DNA of 64,000 bases, taken from assembly GCA_018268775.1 (NCBI GenBank), contig JAFDVV010000012.1, positions 1-64,000 on the forward strand. The letters are read 5' to 3'. Source of the stretch: Acidobacteriota bacterium. GTDB lineage: Bacteria > Acidobacteriota > Terriglobia > Terriglobales > Acidobacteriaceae. The notes under the pieces are model-generated. The model was not told the origin of the DNA and made no database searches. It was given only the letters and a program-made list of their open reading frames with translations. The position numbers and the translations under genes were made by a program. Positions 26,459 through 33,523 of this stretch are shown here, in pieces; position 1 is the first letter of the stretch, and each line of letters begins with the position of its first letter.

Positions 26459-26668
26459 ATGGCCGCGACGCGTCTGGTTCCGTCCGGGCTGAGCCACGAC
26501 ATGGTCTGCGCAGTGTGCGGCGACCTGTTGCGCAGGGATGTACGCACCAGGCAGGCCCCGCTCTATAACCGGGAGAAGATTGAGGCCCACCTGGCGGTCT
26601 GCCCGGGGCCGAAGACGTGGAAGAGACGGCTGCACAGGATCTTTCGCCCTCTGGCGCGCACGGCGTGA
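26459..26668 (+). CDS. Small putative zinc-binding protein
   Basis: A 69-residue frame, with ATG at 26459, that has C17-A-V-C20 (MVCAVCGDLL) and H44-x3-C48 (EAHLAVCPGP), the arrangement of a C2HC zinc finger. The C-terminus is very basic (KTWKRRLHRIFRPLARTA). The finger and intact frame make a real gene plausible. A longer frame begins at 26339-26342, but that region shows no conserved features. No family was recognised. Confidence 0.5.
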   Translation: MAATRLVPSGLSHDMVCAVCGDLLRRDVRTRQAPLYNREKIEAHLAVCPGPKTWKRRLHRIFRPLARTA

Positions 26669-26720
26669 GCGCGTAGACCCGCCGTTTCTCTCTCTCTGAA
26701 ATGACCTCGTAAGGAAGGCG

Positions 26721-26779
26721 GTTCGCGCGTCGCGCGAATGCCCCACCCATGCGATAAAGCCGCATGAATGGGGCACCCG
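26721..26779. repeat. Family 2 double-hairpin element
   Basis: The first hairpin is TTCGCGCGTCGCGCGAA. The second has arms CATGCG and CGCATG around ATAAAGC, then AATGGGGCACCCG. The stems differ from other copies but still pair. Confidence 0.75.
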
Positions 26780-26809
26780 ATTTTGTGGCGGATCGAAAGA
26801 TTGCGACCC

Positions 26810-27013
26810 TCAGTAGGTTGCGGCCTCGTCGTCGAAGACGGCCTCGATGGTGGTATCGAAGAGGCGCGCCAGCTTGAAGGCCAGGGGCAGCGAGGGGTCG
26901 TACTTTCCGGTCTCGATAGCGTTGATGGACTGGCGGGAGACCTCGAGCTTCTGCGCGAGGTCGGCCTGGGACCAGTTGCGTTCGGCGCGGAGGACGCGGA
27001 GCCGGTTCTTCAT
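26810..27013 (-). CDS. XRE-family helix-turn-helix regulator
   Basis: A 67-residue DNA-binding protein that is almost only a helix-turn-helix: MKNRLRVLRAERNWSQADLA, then KLEVSRQSINAIETGKYDPS and FDTTIEAVFDDEAATY. This compact Cro/CI-like form is common beside a small membrane protein, as here: its ATG at 27013 overlaps the TGA of the upstream membrane gene (ATGA). It probably controls the pair's own promoter or membrane traits. The target is unknown. Confidence 0.9.
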   Translation of the reverse strand: MKNRLRVLRAERNWSQADLAQKLEVSRQSINAIETGKYDPSLPLAFKLARLFDTTIEAVFDDEAATY

Positions 27014-27414
27014 CGGTACCTCAGGCGGATAACGACTCCGGAGATGCCCATGAAGATCCAGAAGAAGAGGTAGGCGTAGAAGCTGGAGTGATGTGGCGCC
27101 TGGGCGAACTCTTCGAGCGTGCCCCAGATGGTGCTGACGGCGAGCGCGCCACCCAGTCCCCAGAGGATGGACTGGACGAGGATCGAGCGCTCGAACTCGT
27201 CCGACTCTTCCCTGACGTAGAGGCCGACGATGGCCAGCGACGCGACCATGGGCAGCGCCGGAAGTATGGCGAGCAGATACACGGTGAGTCCCGTGGGTTG
27301 AAGATGCTGGAACAGCCATTTTGTGAGGAAGACAACGGCCACGTAGACAACACTCGTAGGGGCGAGACGGGCAAGATAGCGGCGTGTCGCGGGGGTTAGG
27401 GGTGCGCAAACCAT
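27010..27414 (-). CDS. Small four-TM membrane protein paired with XRE regulator
   Basis: A 134-residue protein with about four hydrophobic segments: around SVVYVAVVFLTKWLF, VYLLAILPALPMVASLAIVG, SILWGLGGALAVSTIWG and FYAYLFFWIFMGISGVVI. I chose the ATG at 27414 because AAGGA lies upstream and the promoter at 27445-27473 would begin RNA near 27437, leaving almost no leader for the ATG at 27432. It overlaps the XRE gene by 4 bases. Small HTH/membrane pairs of this kind are widespread; the role is unknown. Confidence 0.8.
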   Translation of the reverse strand: MVCAPLTPATRRYLARLAPTSVVYVAVVFLTKWLFQHLQPTGLTVYLLAILPALPMVASLAIVGLYVREESDEFERSILVQSILWGLGGALAVSTIWGTLEEFAQAPHHSSFYAYLFFWIFMGISGVVIRLRYR

Positions 27415-27444
27415 GACATGAGTCCTTTCCATAAAGACAAGCTA

Positions 27445-27473
27445 ACTTTACATAATTGAGAGAAACATGTCAA
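27445..27473 (-). promoter_or_regulatory. Consensus sigma-70 promoter for the membrane protein/XRE pair
   Basis: On the minus strand TTGACA (27473-27468) and TAAAGT (27450-27445) are separated by exactly 17 bases. The -35 box matches the consensus at all six positions. The predicted transcript starts near 27437, about 23 bases before the chosen ATG. Confidence 0.75.
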
Positions 27474-27530
27474 GCACACTTGTCATTATTGATTTCAAGG
27501 GGGCAACATCGGCATGGAATAAAGGATTCA

Positions 27531-27550
27531 GTTACGACATTTGCCGTAAC
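27531..27550. promoter_or_regulatory. Inverted repeat, possible operator
   Basis: GTTACG and CGTAAC flank an 8-base centre in which CA and TG also pair. This 20-base dyad lies 34 bases upstream of the Tat-type protein start at 27584 and between it and a divergent XRE gene pair. It could bind a dimeric regulator; direct evidence is lacking. Confidence 0.4.
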
Positions 27551-27583
27551 CGAATCAGTCTGTAGCCGATAGGATCGTTGACC

Positions 27584-28909
27584 ATGATGAAAAAGATCGA
27601 AGTAACGGAGCCGAACTCTCTTACCCGGCGCGAGATGCTGGGACTGACCGGCATGGCCGGTATGGCCGCGCTGACCGGAGCCGCTCCCAATGCGGTGGCG
27701 CAGGCCCCGCAGAGGCGGCCTCGCATCGCGTGCCTCGTCAGCTATTGGGGTCTGCCGACCTCGCACGCGGACTGGATCGTGAACAAGCTGATCGACGGTT
27801 ACTGGTGGAAGGGCGCGCATACGCCTTCGCAGGTGGATGTGGTGGCCGTCTACATCCATCAGTTCGACACGAGCCTGCTGGCGCAGAAGGTATGCAAGGC
27901 GAAGAACATTCCGATCTTCAAAACAGTGGGTGAGGCGGTGACGCTTGGCGGCAAGGAGCTTGCGGTGGATGGCGTCGTCATCGTCTGCGAGCATGGAAAC
28001 TATCCGACTGACCTGAAGGGCCACTGGCTGTTGCCGCGGTGGTGGATGTACCAGCAGGTGATGCAGGTCTTCGAGCAGAGCAAGCGCTCGGTGCCGGTCT
28101 TCAACGACAAGCACCTCTCGTACAACTGGGACGACGCGAAGTGGATGTTCGACAAGTCGCGCGAGTTGAACTTTCCGCTTTCCGGGGGATCTTCGGTACC
28201 GCTCTTCTTCCGCAAGCCCGAGATCGATATCGCGGCCGGTACTCCGATCAAAAATTCGATCGTCGTGGGGGCCTCGCCGGACGAGGGAGCGATCTTCCAT
28301 TGCATCGACACGCTCCAGTCGTTTCACGATCGCCGCAGGGGCGGGGAGACGGGCGTCAGGTCGGTGCAGTCGATTCGCGGGCCCGAGGCCTGGAAGTGGG
28401 TGGACCGCACGCCCTGGGCAGGCAATCTGCTGGAGGCGGCGCGAAAGAGCCTCGACCTGAAGCCGGGGTCATTTCAGGAGGTCAGGCGCGCGAACATCTG
28501 CATCGTGGAGTACAACGATGGGACCACCGGGGCGATCATTCCGCGCGAAGGAGTGGGCTGGACCTACGCCGGCGAGATCGAAGGGCAGAAGGACCCAACG
28601 ATCATCTCGATGCTCGATTTCCCCATGCCCATCGGGCAGTACCATGCGACGAACGCCTTCGCGCACTGGATCATCGAACTGATGCTGACCGGCAAGGAAC
28701 CGTTCAACGCGGAGCGACTGCTTCTGTCGACCGGGATTACGAACCACTACATGGACTCGAACTGGCAGGACGGCCAATACTCTGCCGTTGGGCGCGTCAT
28801 CGAGACGCCGTATATGAACATGAAGTACCGCTCGACGCATGGCGCGATGTTTGAAACGGCACCGCGTCCGCCGAACGCACCGTACATACGGGGTTTTGCA
28901 ACGGCGTAG
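27584..28909 (+). CDS. Tat-exported protein of unknown function
   Basis: A 441-residue protein. The N-terminus has TRREMLGLTGMAGMAALTGA, a twin-arginine signal typical of a folded exported enzyme. The first part resembles a nucleotide-binding fold (RIACLVSYWGLPTSHADWI, VDVVAVYIHQFDTSLLA). The middle has GVVIVCEHGNYPTDLKGHW. There is no clear active-site motif. Related Tat-exported, oxidoreductase-like proteins occur in acidobacteria and planctomycetes. The ATG at 27584 follows AGGATCGTTGACC. Confidence 0.7.
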   Translation: MMKKIEVTEPNSLTRREMLGLTGMAGMAALTGAAPNAVAQAPQRRPRIACLVSYWGLPTSHADWIVNKLIDGYWWKGAHTPSQVDVVAVYIHQFDTSLLAQKVCKAKNIPIFKTVGEAVTLGGKELAVDGVVIVCEHGNYPTDLKGHWLLPRWWMYQQVMQVFEQSKRSVPVFNDKHLSYNWDDAKWMFDKSRELNFPLSGGSSVPLFFRKPEIDIAAGTPIKNSIVVGASPDEGAIFHCIDTLQSFHDRRRGGETGVRSVQSIRGPEAWKWVDRTPWAGNLLEAARKSLDLKPGSFQEVRRANICIVEYNDGTTGAIIPREGVGWTYAGEIEGQKDPTIISMLDFPMPIGQYHATNAFAHWIIELMLTGKEPFNAERLLLSTGITNHYMDSNWQDGQYSAVGRVIETPYMNMKYRSTHGAMFETAPRPPNAPYIRGFATA

Positions 28910-28914
28910 CGTGG

Positions 28915-28977
28915 TCCGAGCGAACGATCCCGAATGAACCCACATCTGGCGATGAAACCGCCAGATATGGGGCACCC
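28915..28977. repeat. Family 2 hairpin element
   Basis: Arms ATCTGGCG and CGCCAGAT flank ATGAAAC, then TATGGGGCACCC. The 5' hairpin is degraded (CCGAGCGAACGATCCCGAAT). Confidence 0.7.
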
Positions 28978-29042
28978 AAATTCCGGGGGTGGTTCGATCG
29001 GAGTGGAGAACCCGATGCATCAAGGGTTCCGGTGCGTTCTTT

Positions 29043-29128
29043 GTCATTCCGCAACGCAGTGGAGGAATCTGCTTTTCCCTTAGGACGGCGATGCGAAAGC
29101 AGATTCCTCCGCAGCGCTACGGAATGAC
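29043..29128. repeat. Dispersed palindrome, family 1 subtype b
   Basis: The borders are GTCATTCCGCAACGCAGTGG and GCGCTACGGAATGAC. The inner arms are AGGAATCTGCTTTTCCC and GAAAGCAGATTCCT. It lies just upstream of the aminotransferase. Confidence 0.85.
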
Positions 29129-29195
29129 AAAGAAGATGACGCAGCGGAAGTAAGATGGATGCACCTCGTTTTGTGGACGATTGTGGAGGTGGGCG

Positions 29196-30392
29196 ATGGT
29201 GGGTGCAGAGGCGAAGACGCGTGGTCTGGGGCTGAGCGCGCTGGCTCCACGGGCGGTGCAGTCGGAGATTCGCGCGATGTCGGTGGAGAGCGATCGCGTG
29301 GGCGGCGTAAACCTGGCGCAGGGCGTATGCGACACCGAGGTTCCCTCAGTCGTTGCGGAAGCGGCGATTGCGGCGATCCACGAGGGCCACAACATCTATA
29401 CGCGGCAGGATGGCATCGCGCGGCTGCGCCGAGCGATCGCCGAGAAGACGGAGCGGATGCAGGGGCTGGTGGTCGATCCGGAGCGCGAGGTGCTCGTGAC
29501 GAGCGGCGCAACGGGAGCGTTCCACGCGGTGGCGATGGCGCTGTTCGATCCCGGCGACGAGGTGCTGCTGTTCGAGCCGTTCTACGGCTATCACGTGGGC
29601 ACGCTGCGTTCGATGCGCGTGGTGCCGGTGGCGGTGGAGCTGGAGATGGGGACGTGGGCGCTGGATCTCGATCGTGTGCGATCTGCGATTTCGCCGAAGA
29701 CGCGGGCGATTGTGGTGAACACGCCGTCAAATCCTGCGGGCAAGGTGTTTACGCGCGCGGAGCTTGAGGGCCTCGCGGAGATTGCGAAGGAGCACGACCT
29801 CTTCGTGCTGACGGACGAGATCTACGAGCACTTCATCTACGGCGACGCGAAGCACATCTCGATGGCGGCGCTCGATGGGATGCGCGAGCGGACGATCATC
29901 ATGTCGGGCTACTCGAAGACGTTCTCGGTGACGGGATGGCGCATCGGCTACGTGATTGCCGATGCGAAGTGGACGCCCGCGATCGGGTACTTCAGCGACC
30001 TGCTGTATGTGTGCGCTCCAGCGCCGTTTCAACACGGCGTGGCGGCGGGCATCGAGACACTGGGCAAGACCTTCTATGCCGGCCTTGCGATGGACCACGA
30101 GGTGAAGCGCGAGATGCTGGTGAGCGCGCTGCGCGATGCCGGTTTCGTGCCGCACGTTCCGGACGGCGCGTACTACATCCTTGCTTCGATGGAAAAGCTG
30201 GACAACCTGCTGGAGGGCGAGAACGCGGCCGAGAAGGCGCGGTCGCTGCTAAAGAAGACGGGCGTGGCGGCGGTGGCGGGGTCGGCGTTCTTTCGCGCGG
30301 GCAAGGGCGAGGACCTGCTGCGGTTCTGCTTTGCGAAGAAGGACGAGGACCTCGAAGACGCCTGCCGCAGACTGCGTGGACTGAGGAGGTAG
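29196..30392 (+). CDS. Class I/II pyridoxal-phosphate aminotransferase
   Basis: A 398-residue aminotransferase of fold type I. Features are VNLAQGVCDTEVP, the PLP-anchoring TSGATGAFHAVAMALFDPGDE, VVNTPSNPAGKVFT and the Schiff-base lysine in MSGYSKTFSVTGWRIGY. It is close to aspartate, kynurenine and methionine aminotransferases, but the precise amino acid cannot be told. The ATG at 29196 follows GGAGGTGGGCG; further upstream GTG or TTG starts are less likely. It is convergent with the TIM-barrel isomerase gene, with a 41-base gap. Confidence 0.9.
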   Translation: MVGAEAKTRGLGLSALAPRAVQSEIRAMSVESDRVGGVNLAQGVCDTEVPSVVAEAAIAAIHEGHNIYTRQDGIARLRRAIAEKTERMQGLVVDPEREVLVTSGATGAFHAVAMALFDPGDEVLLFEPFYGYHVGTLRSMRVVPVAVELEMGTWALDLDRVRSAISPKTRAIVVNTPSNPAGKVFTRAELEGLAEIAKEHDLFVLTDEIYEHFIYGDAKHISMAALDGMRERTIIMSGYSKTFSVTGWRIGYVIADAKWTPAIGYFSDLLYVCAPAPFQHGVAAGIETLGKTFYAGLAMDHEVKREMLVSALRDAGFVPHVPDGAYYILASMEKLDNLLEGENAAEKARSLLKKTGVAAVAGSAFFRAGKGEDLLRFCFAKKDEDLEDACRRLRGLRR

Positions 30393-30433
30393 GCCTCCGC
30401 TTTTTGAGCAGAGGCCACCTCGAAGTCATGCGG

Positions 30434-31351
30434 TCATCCGGCGATGAAGGGCCGCAGATACTTTGAGCACAGCGCGAGGGCCTGCTTGCGGTGCGCCCCG
30501 TCTTCTTCGTAGCGGCGGTCTTCGGCCTCGACGGTGGCGTAGCCGTCGTAGCCGATCTCGCGGAGCCCGGCGAAGAACAGGGTCCAGTCGATCTGCCCCA
30601 TGCCCGGCAGCACCGGCGTGTGGTACTCGTGGGGATAGGCGAGGATGCCGACGCGGTTGAGCTTCGCCTTGTCGACGACGACATCTTTCAGATGGATGCG
30701 GAAGATCTTCCCGGCATAGTCCTGCAGGGGCGACATGTAATCCATGCCCATCCATACCGGGTGCGAGGGGTCGTAGTTGAGGCCGAAGCTGCGGCTGGGG
30801 ATCGCGTCGAACATTCTGTCCCAGATGGCCGGACAGTAGGCGAGGTTCTTGCCGCCGGGCCACTCGTCGGGCCCAAAGAACATCGCGCAGTTTTCAATTG
30901 CAATCCTGACTCCGTGGTCTTCGGCAAACTTGATCAGGTCAGGCCAGATGGAGAGGAACATGGGCCAGTTCTCATCGACGGTGAGCTTCCAGTTGCGGCC
31001 GATGAAGGTGCTCACGGTATCGAGGCCGATCATGCCGGCCGCGACGATCACCTTCTTCAGGTGGCCTGTAGAGACCTCGCGCTCTTCCGCCGACGGAGCC
31101 AGAATGTTGGGGTAGTAGCCGAGGCCGCTGATGCCGACGTTCTTCTCGCGCATGAGGGCCTTGATCTGATCGGCGCGCTCCTGGGTGAACTCGCGCACGT
31201 CGATGTGGGTGACGCCGGCGTAGCGGCGCTCCGCCTTGCCGGGAGGCCAGCACATCACCTCCACGCTGTCGTAGCCGTTGTCACGGGCTGTATCGAAGAC
31301 CTGCTCCAGGGAGAGGTCCGGCAGAATCGCACTCACAAATCCAAGCTCCAC
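30434..31351 (-). CDS. Xylose-isomerase-like sugar phosphate isomerase/epimerase
   Basis: A 305-residue TIM-barrel protein of the AP endonuclease 2/sugar isomerase fold. It has the start VELGFVSAILPDLSLEQVFD and LNYDPSHPVWMGMD, and acidic metal ligands near ENCAMF, HLKDVVVD and ATVEAEDRRYEED. Members isomerise or epimerise sugars or inositols. The GTG start at 31351 lies 8 bases after AAAGGAG. There is no signal peptide, so it is cytoplasmic. The specific substrate is unknown. Confidence 0.85.
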   Translation of the reverse strand: MELGFVSAILPDLSLEQVFDTARDNGYDSVEVMCWPPGKAERRYAGVTHIDVREFTQERADQIKALMREKNVGISGLGYYPNILAPSAEEREVSTGHLKKVIVAAGMIGLDTVSTFIGRNWKLTVDENWPMFLSIWPDLIKFAEDHGVRIAIENCAMFFGPDEWPGGKNLAYCPAIWDRMFDAIPSRSFGLNYDPSHPVWMGMDYMSPLQDYAGKIFRIHLKDVVVDKAKLNRVGILAYPHEYHTPVLPGMGQIDWTLFFAGLREIGYDGYATVEAEDRRYEEDGAHRKQALALCSKYLRPFIAG

Positions 31352-31424
31352 AACAAGGTCTCCTTTTCGCTGCAACGGAAGAAAGGGCGTCCGATCAATT
31401 CACCAATTTTCAGAACCTGGCCCT

Positions 31425-31516
31425 GTCATTCTGAGGCGTAGCCGAAGAATCTCAGTAGTTCTCACCGCGCTGGGAATGCAAACTACAGGGATTCTTCGGC
31501 TACGCCTCAGAATGAC
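31425..31516. repeat. Dispersed palindrome, family 1 subtype c
   Basis: GTCATTCTGAGGCGTAGCCG pairs with CGGCTACGCCTCAGAATGAC. The centre contains AACTACAGGGATTCTTCG, shared with the other subtype c copies at 50693 and 61567. It lies between the isomerase and the cupin gene. Confidence 0.85.
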
Positions 31517-31631
31517 GGCAACTGAATCGAACCGGCTCCCTATGAAGAACCGTACGAGTTCCAAGATAGACGATTCGCGTGAAGATATCTCTATATAGTG
31601 GAGAGGCTGTTCGATCGACGAGGAGATTCCC

Positions 31632-32039
31632 GTGCCGCAGGAAAGCCGCTTCTTCAACATCCCCGCACTCGCCGCCACCTTACCTGAAACAGCCGGGACG
31701 ATGGTCACTGACATTCGTCTTACGGAAGAGACGGCCGCGAGCTGCCGCGTGCTACGGGTGCATCGTCCGGCGCCTGCCCACTACCACACCAGTTGCGACG
31801 AGTATCTGTACGTGCTCACGGGCCGCGCCGAGATCCACATCGACGGCCATCCGCCACGCGAGATCGGCCCCGGCGAGCTTGTGTTCTTCAAAAAGAACAC
31901 GGTGCACGCCATGCCCCGCATCATCGAAGAGCCTTACACTGTGCTCGCTGTCGATACGCCGCGCCGCCCGCCCGACGACGTTCACTTTGTAAACCCCGCC
32001 GATGGCACGGCGGCCACGTTCATCAGGACACAGTACTGA
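31632..32039 (+). CDS. Cupin-domain protein
   Basis: A 135-residue single cupin (double-stranded beta-helix). The metal-site motif is HYHTSCDEYLYVLTGRAEIHID, with H, H and E ligands, and the second motif is PGELVFFKKNTVHAMPRI, with its His. Many such proteins are small dioxygenases, isomerases or sugar-binding regulators; the role cannot be told. The GTG start at 31632 has AGGAG six bases upstream. It reads away from the isomerase, with a palindrome between them. Confidence 0.88.
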   Translation: MPQESRFFNIPALAATLPETAGTMVTDIRLTEETAASCRVLRVHRPAPAHYHTSCDEYLYVLTGRAEIHIDGHPPREIGPGELVFFKKNTVHAMPRIIEEPYTVLAVDTPRRPPDDVHFVNPADGTAATFIRTQY

Positions 32040-32394
32040 ATCCATGGATAGGTAGCGCAGCGGGTGCTACGATCTTCAGCATCTGTCCGGAGCGGCGCGC
32101 TCATGAGCGGCTTGACCGTCACGATCCCCGTGGGCGACTTCCACTGCGGTATGCGCGATGCGCCGCGATGCCATCCTCGGGCCAGACCACGGGCATGGAG
32201 TACGCGAGCGAGATGGTCGTGTAGCGCTTTGGTTGTCATCCCGTAGCGCAGCGAAGGGATCTGCTGTCCCTCTTCCCTTCATGGGCGCGATTTGCCAGGT
32301 GTTGCGAGAAAAAGCAAAAGCAGATCCCTTCGCTGCGCTACGGGATGACAAACGTAAGAGTCGAACTCTAGTCCCTTGTCCCTGGTCCCTGTCT
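32040..32394. other. Gene-free stretch with a palindrome and no clear gene
   Basis: This 355-base gap holds a family 1 element (32235-32349). The part from 32040 to 32234 contains short frames (for example MSGLTVTIPVGDFHCGMR from 32104) that could be a decayed gene, but none has recognisable motifs. I see no RNA gene in it. Confidence 0.55.
32235..32349. repeat. Dispersed palindrome, family 1 subtype b
   Basis: GTCATCCCGTAGCGCAGCGA pairs with TCGCTGCGCTACGGGATGAC nearly perfectly, with inner arms AGGGATCTGCT and AGCAGATCCCT. It is one of the least decayed copies. Confidence 0.9.
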
Positions 32395-32604
32395 TTACGC
32401 GCTTGCCGCGGGAGTGAAGCCGTCGCATCCGCTGATCGGTGTGACCTTCAGGTGCAGCATGGCGTGCTTCGGATGACCGCACTCGTCCAGAACGTTCAGC
32501 TCCGCCTTCTTGCTCGTCATGATCGAGACAAGCACCTTGTCGTTGTGGTGGCTCTCGCCGAAGTGGGTACAGAGTCCGCACTGTCCTGCATGGATCGTCT
32601 GCAT
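32395..32604 (-). CDS. 69-residue Cys/His-rich protein
   Basis: A small protein that starts MQTIHAGQCGLCTHFGESHH and has cysteines at 9, 12, 42 and 60 plus nearby histidines, suitable for one metal. A strong AGGAGG ribosome-binding site lies about 7 bases before the ATG at 32604, so it is very likely expressed. No family was recognised. It is divergent from the TM2-domain gene. Confidence 0.75.
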   Translation of the reverse strand: MQTIHAGQCGLCTHFGESHHNDKVLVSIMTSKKAELNVLDECGHPKHAMLHLKVTPISGCDGFTPAASA

Positions 32605-32860
32605 GGAAACCTCCTGAACCTCTTCAGAGTCGGTGGCGCGGTCTGCGAGTTGCCTCGAACGCGCGATGACGGTGGGAACTCTACGCAGCGGGAGGCACGG
32701 TTGTAAAGCTCGGCGCAAGGGGCGCGCGCCGCGGTTCCCCAACCCGCAGATAGCAGTGGACTTCAGCGGATGGAACACTTGTTCGCCCGTTCGCGTATCT
32801 GTCTTCGAGCCGCTCGAAACGTTTCGCCTGAGCGCCGCAGCGACAGGAGCCAGCAAGCCC

Positions 32861-33286
32861 ATGACCTTCATCGACCCGATCTACACCGCAGGCATGACCC
32901 CGCACCAGCGCGACTGGTTCTTCGCCGAATTCGACCAGGCGCGGCGCGATGAGGTCGTCGGCGTTCTGCTCGCACTGTTCCTCGGAACGTTTGGCATCCA
33001 CCAGTTCTATCTTCGGCGCAATGGGCTGGGTGTGCTCTATCTCCTGCTGTTCTGGACAGGGATCCCGGCCATCCTCGGCTTTGTCGAAGCGTTTCTGATG
33101 CCGGGCCGCGTGCGCCGCTACAACGCGCAGCAGGCCGCTTACATTGCCTCCCAGATACTTGGCGGAGCGACGCCGCTTTACACCGCCGCCATGCCGGGTC
33201 TGCCGTGTCCGGCGTGCGGAGGCAACTTCACCCCCGGCGCCGTCTTCTGCCCGCACTGCGGCGCAGCGGTCGCCGCGAGGGTTTAG
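32861..33286 (+). CDS. TM2-domain membrane protein with zinc ribbon
   Basis: A 141-residue protein. The TM2 domain begins near residue 30 with VVGVLLALFLGTFGIHQFYL and its paired membrane helix LGVLYLLLFWTGIPAILGFVEAFLM; this domain is found in many small bacterial membrane proteins. A C-terminal zinc ribbon follows (PCPACGGNFTPGAVFCPHCG), with four cysteines. The combination suggests a membrane protein with a cytosolic zinc tail. Its function is unknown. The ATG at 32861 is the first that begins the conserved part; AGGAG lies about 10 bases upstream. Confidence 0.88.
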   Translation: MTFIDPIYTAGMTPHQRDWFFAEFDQARRDEVVGVLLALFLGTFGIHQFYLRRNGLGVLYLLLFWTGIPAILGFVEAFLMPGRVRRYNAQQAAYIASQILGGATPLYTAAMPGLPCPACGGNFTPGAVFCPHCGAAVAARV

Positions 33287-33314
33287 TTACGCAAACGAAC
33301 AGATCCTCAAAGTT

Positions 33315-33465
33315 GTCATCCTGAGCAGAGGGTTCGCGCTTTTGCGAACCCGCAGTCGAAGGACCTGCATTTTCGGCACTCGGTCCGCGCGAACAATCTG
33401 GACGCGGGAAAGGAAATGCAGGTCCTTCGACTCCGCTCCACTTCGGCCGCTTCGCTCAGGATGAC
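33315..33465. repeat. Dispersed palindrome, family 1 subtype a
   Basis: The left part is GTCATCCTGAGCAG, then CGCAGTCGAAGGACCTGCAT. The right part is ATGCAGGTCCTTCGACTCCG, ending GCTCAGGATGAC. It separates the convergent TM2 and GH31 genes, a position where it could act as a bidirectional terminator. Confidence 0.8.
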
Positions 33466-33523
33466 AAATTGAGGATGTTCGCACGATCGCCCAGGACAGC
33501 TCTAAGAAGTGCGACCGGTTGGC

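Noticed and set aside
26181-26765. Minus-strand frame of 194 residues after folK
   Set aside because: It runs through repeat fragments and antisense to a more plausible zinc-finger frame; it has no motif.
31425-31516. Repeats as a possible CRISPR array
   Set aside because: Copies are far apart, each is an isolated palindrome, and there are no regular spacers or cas genes.
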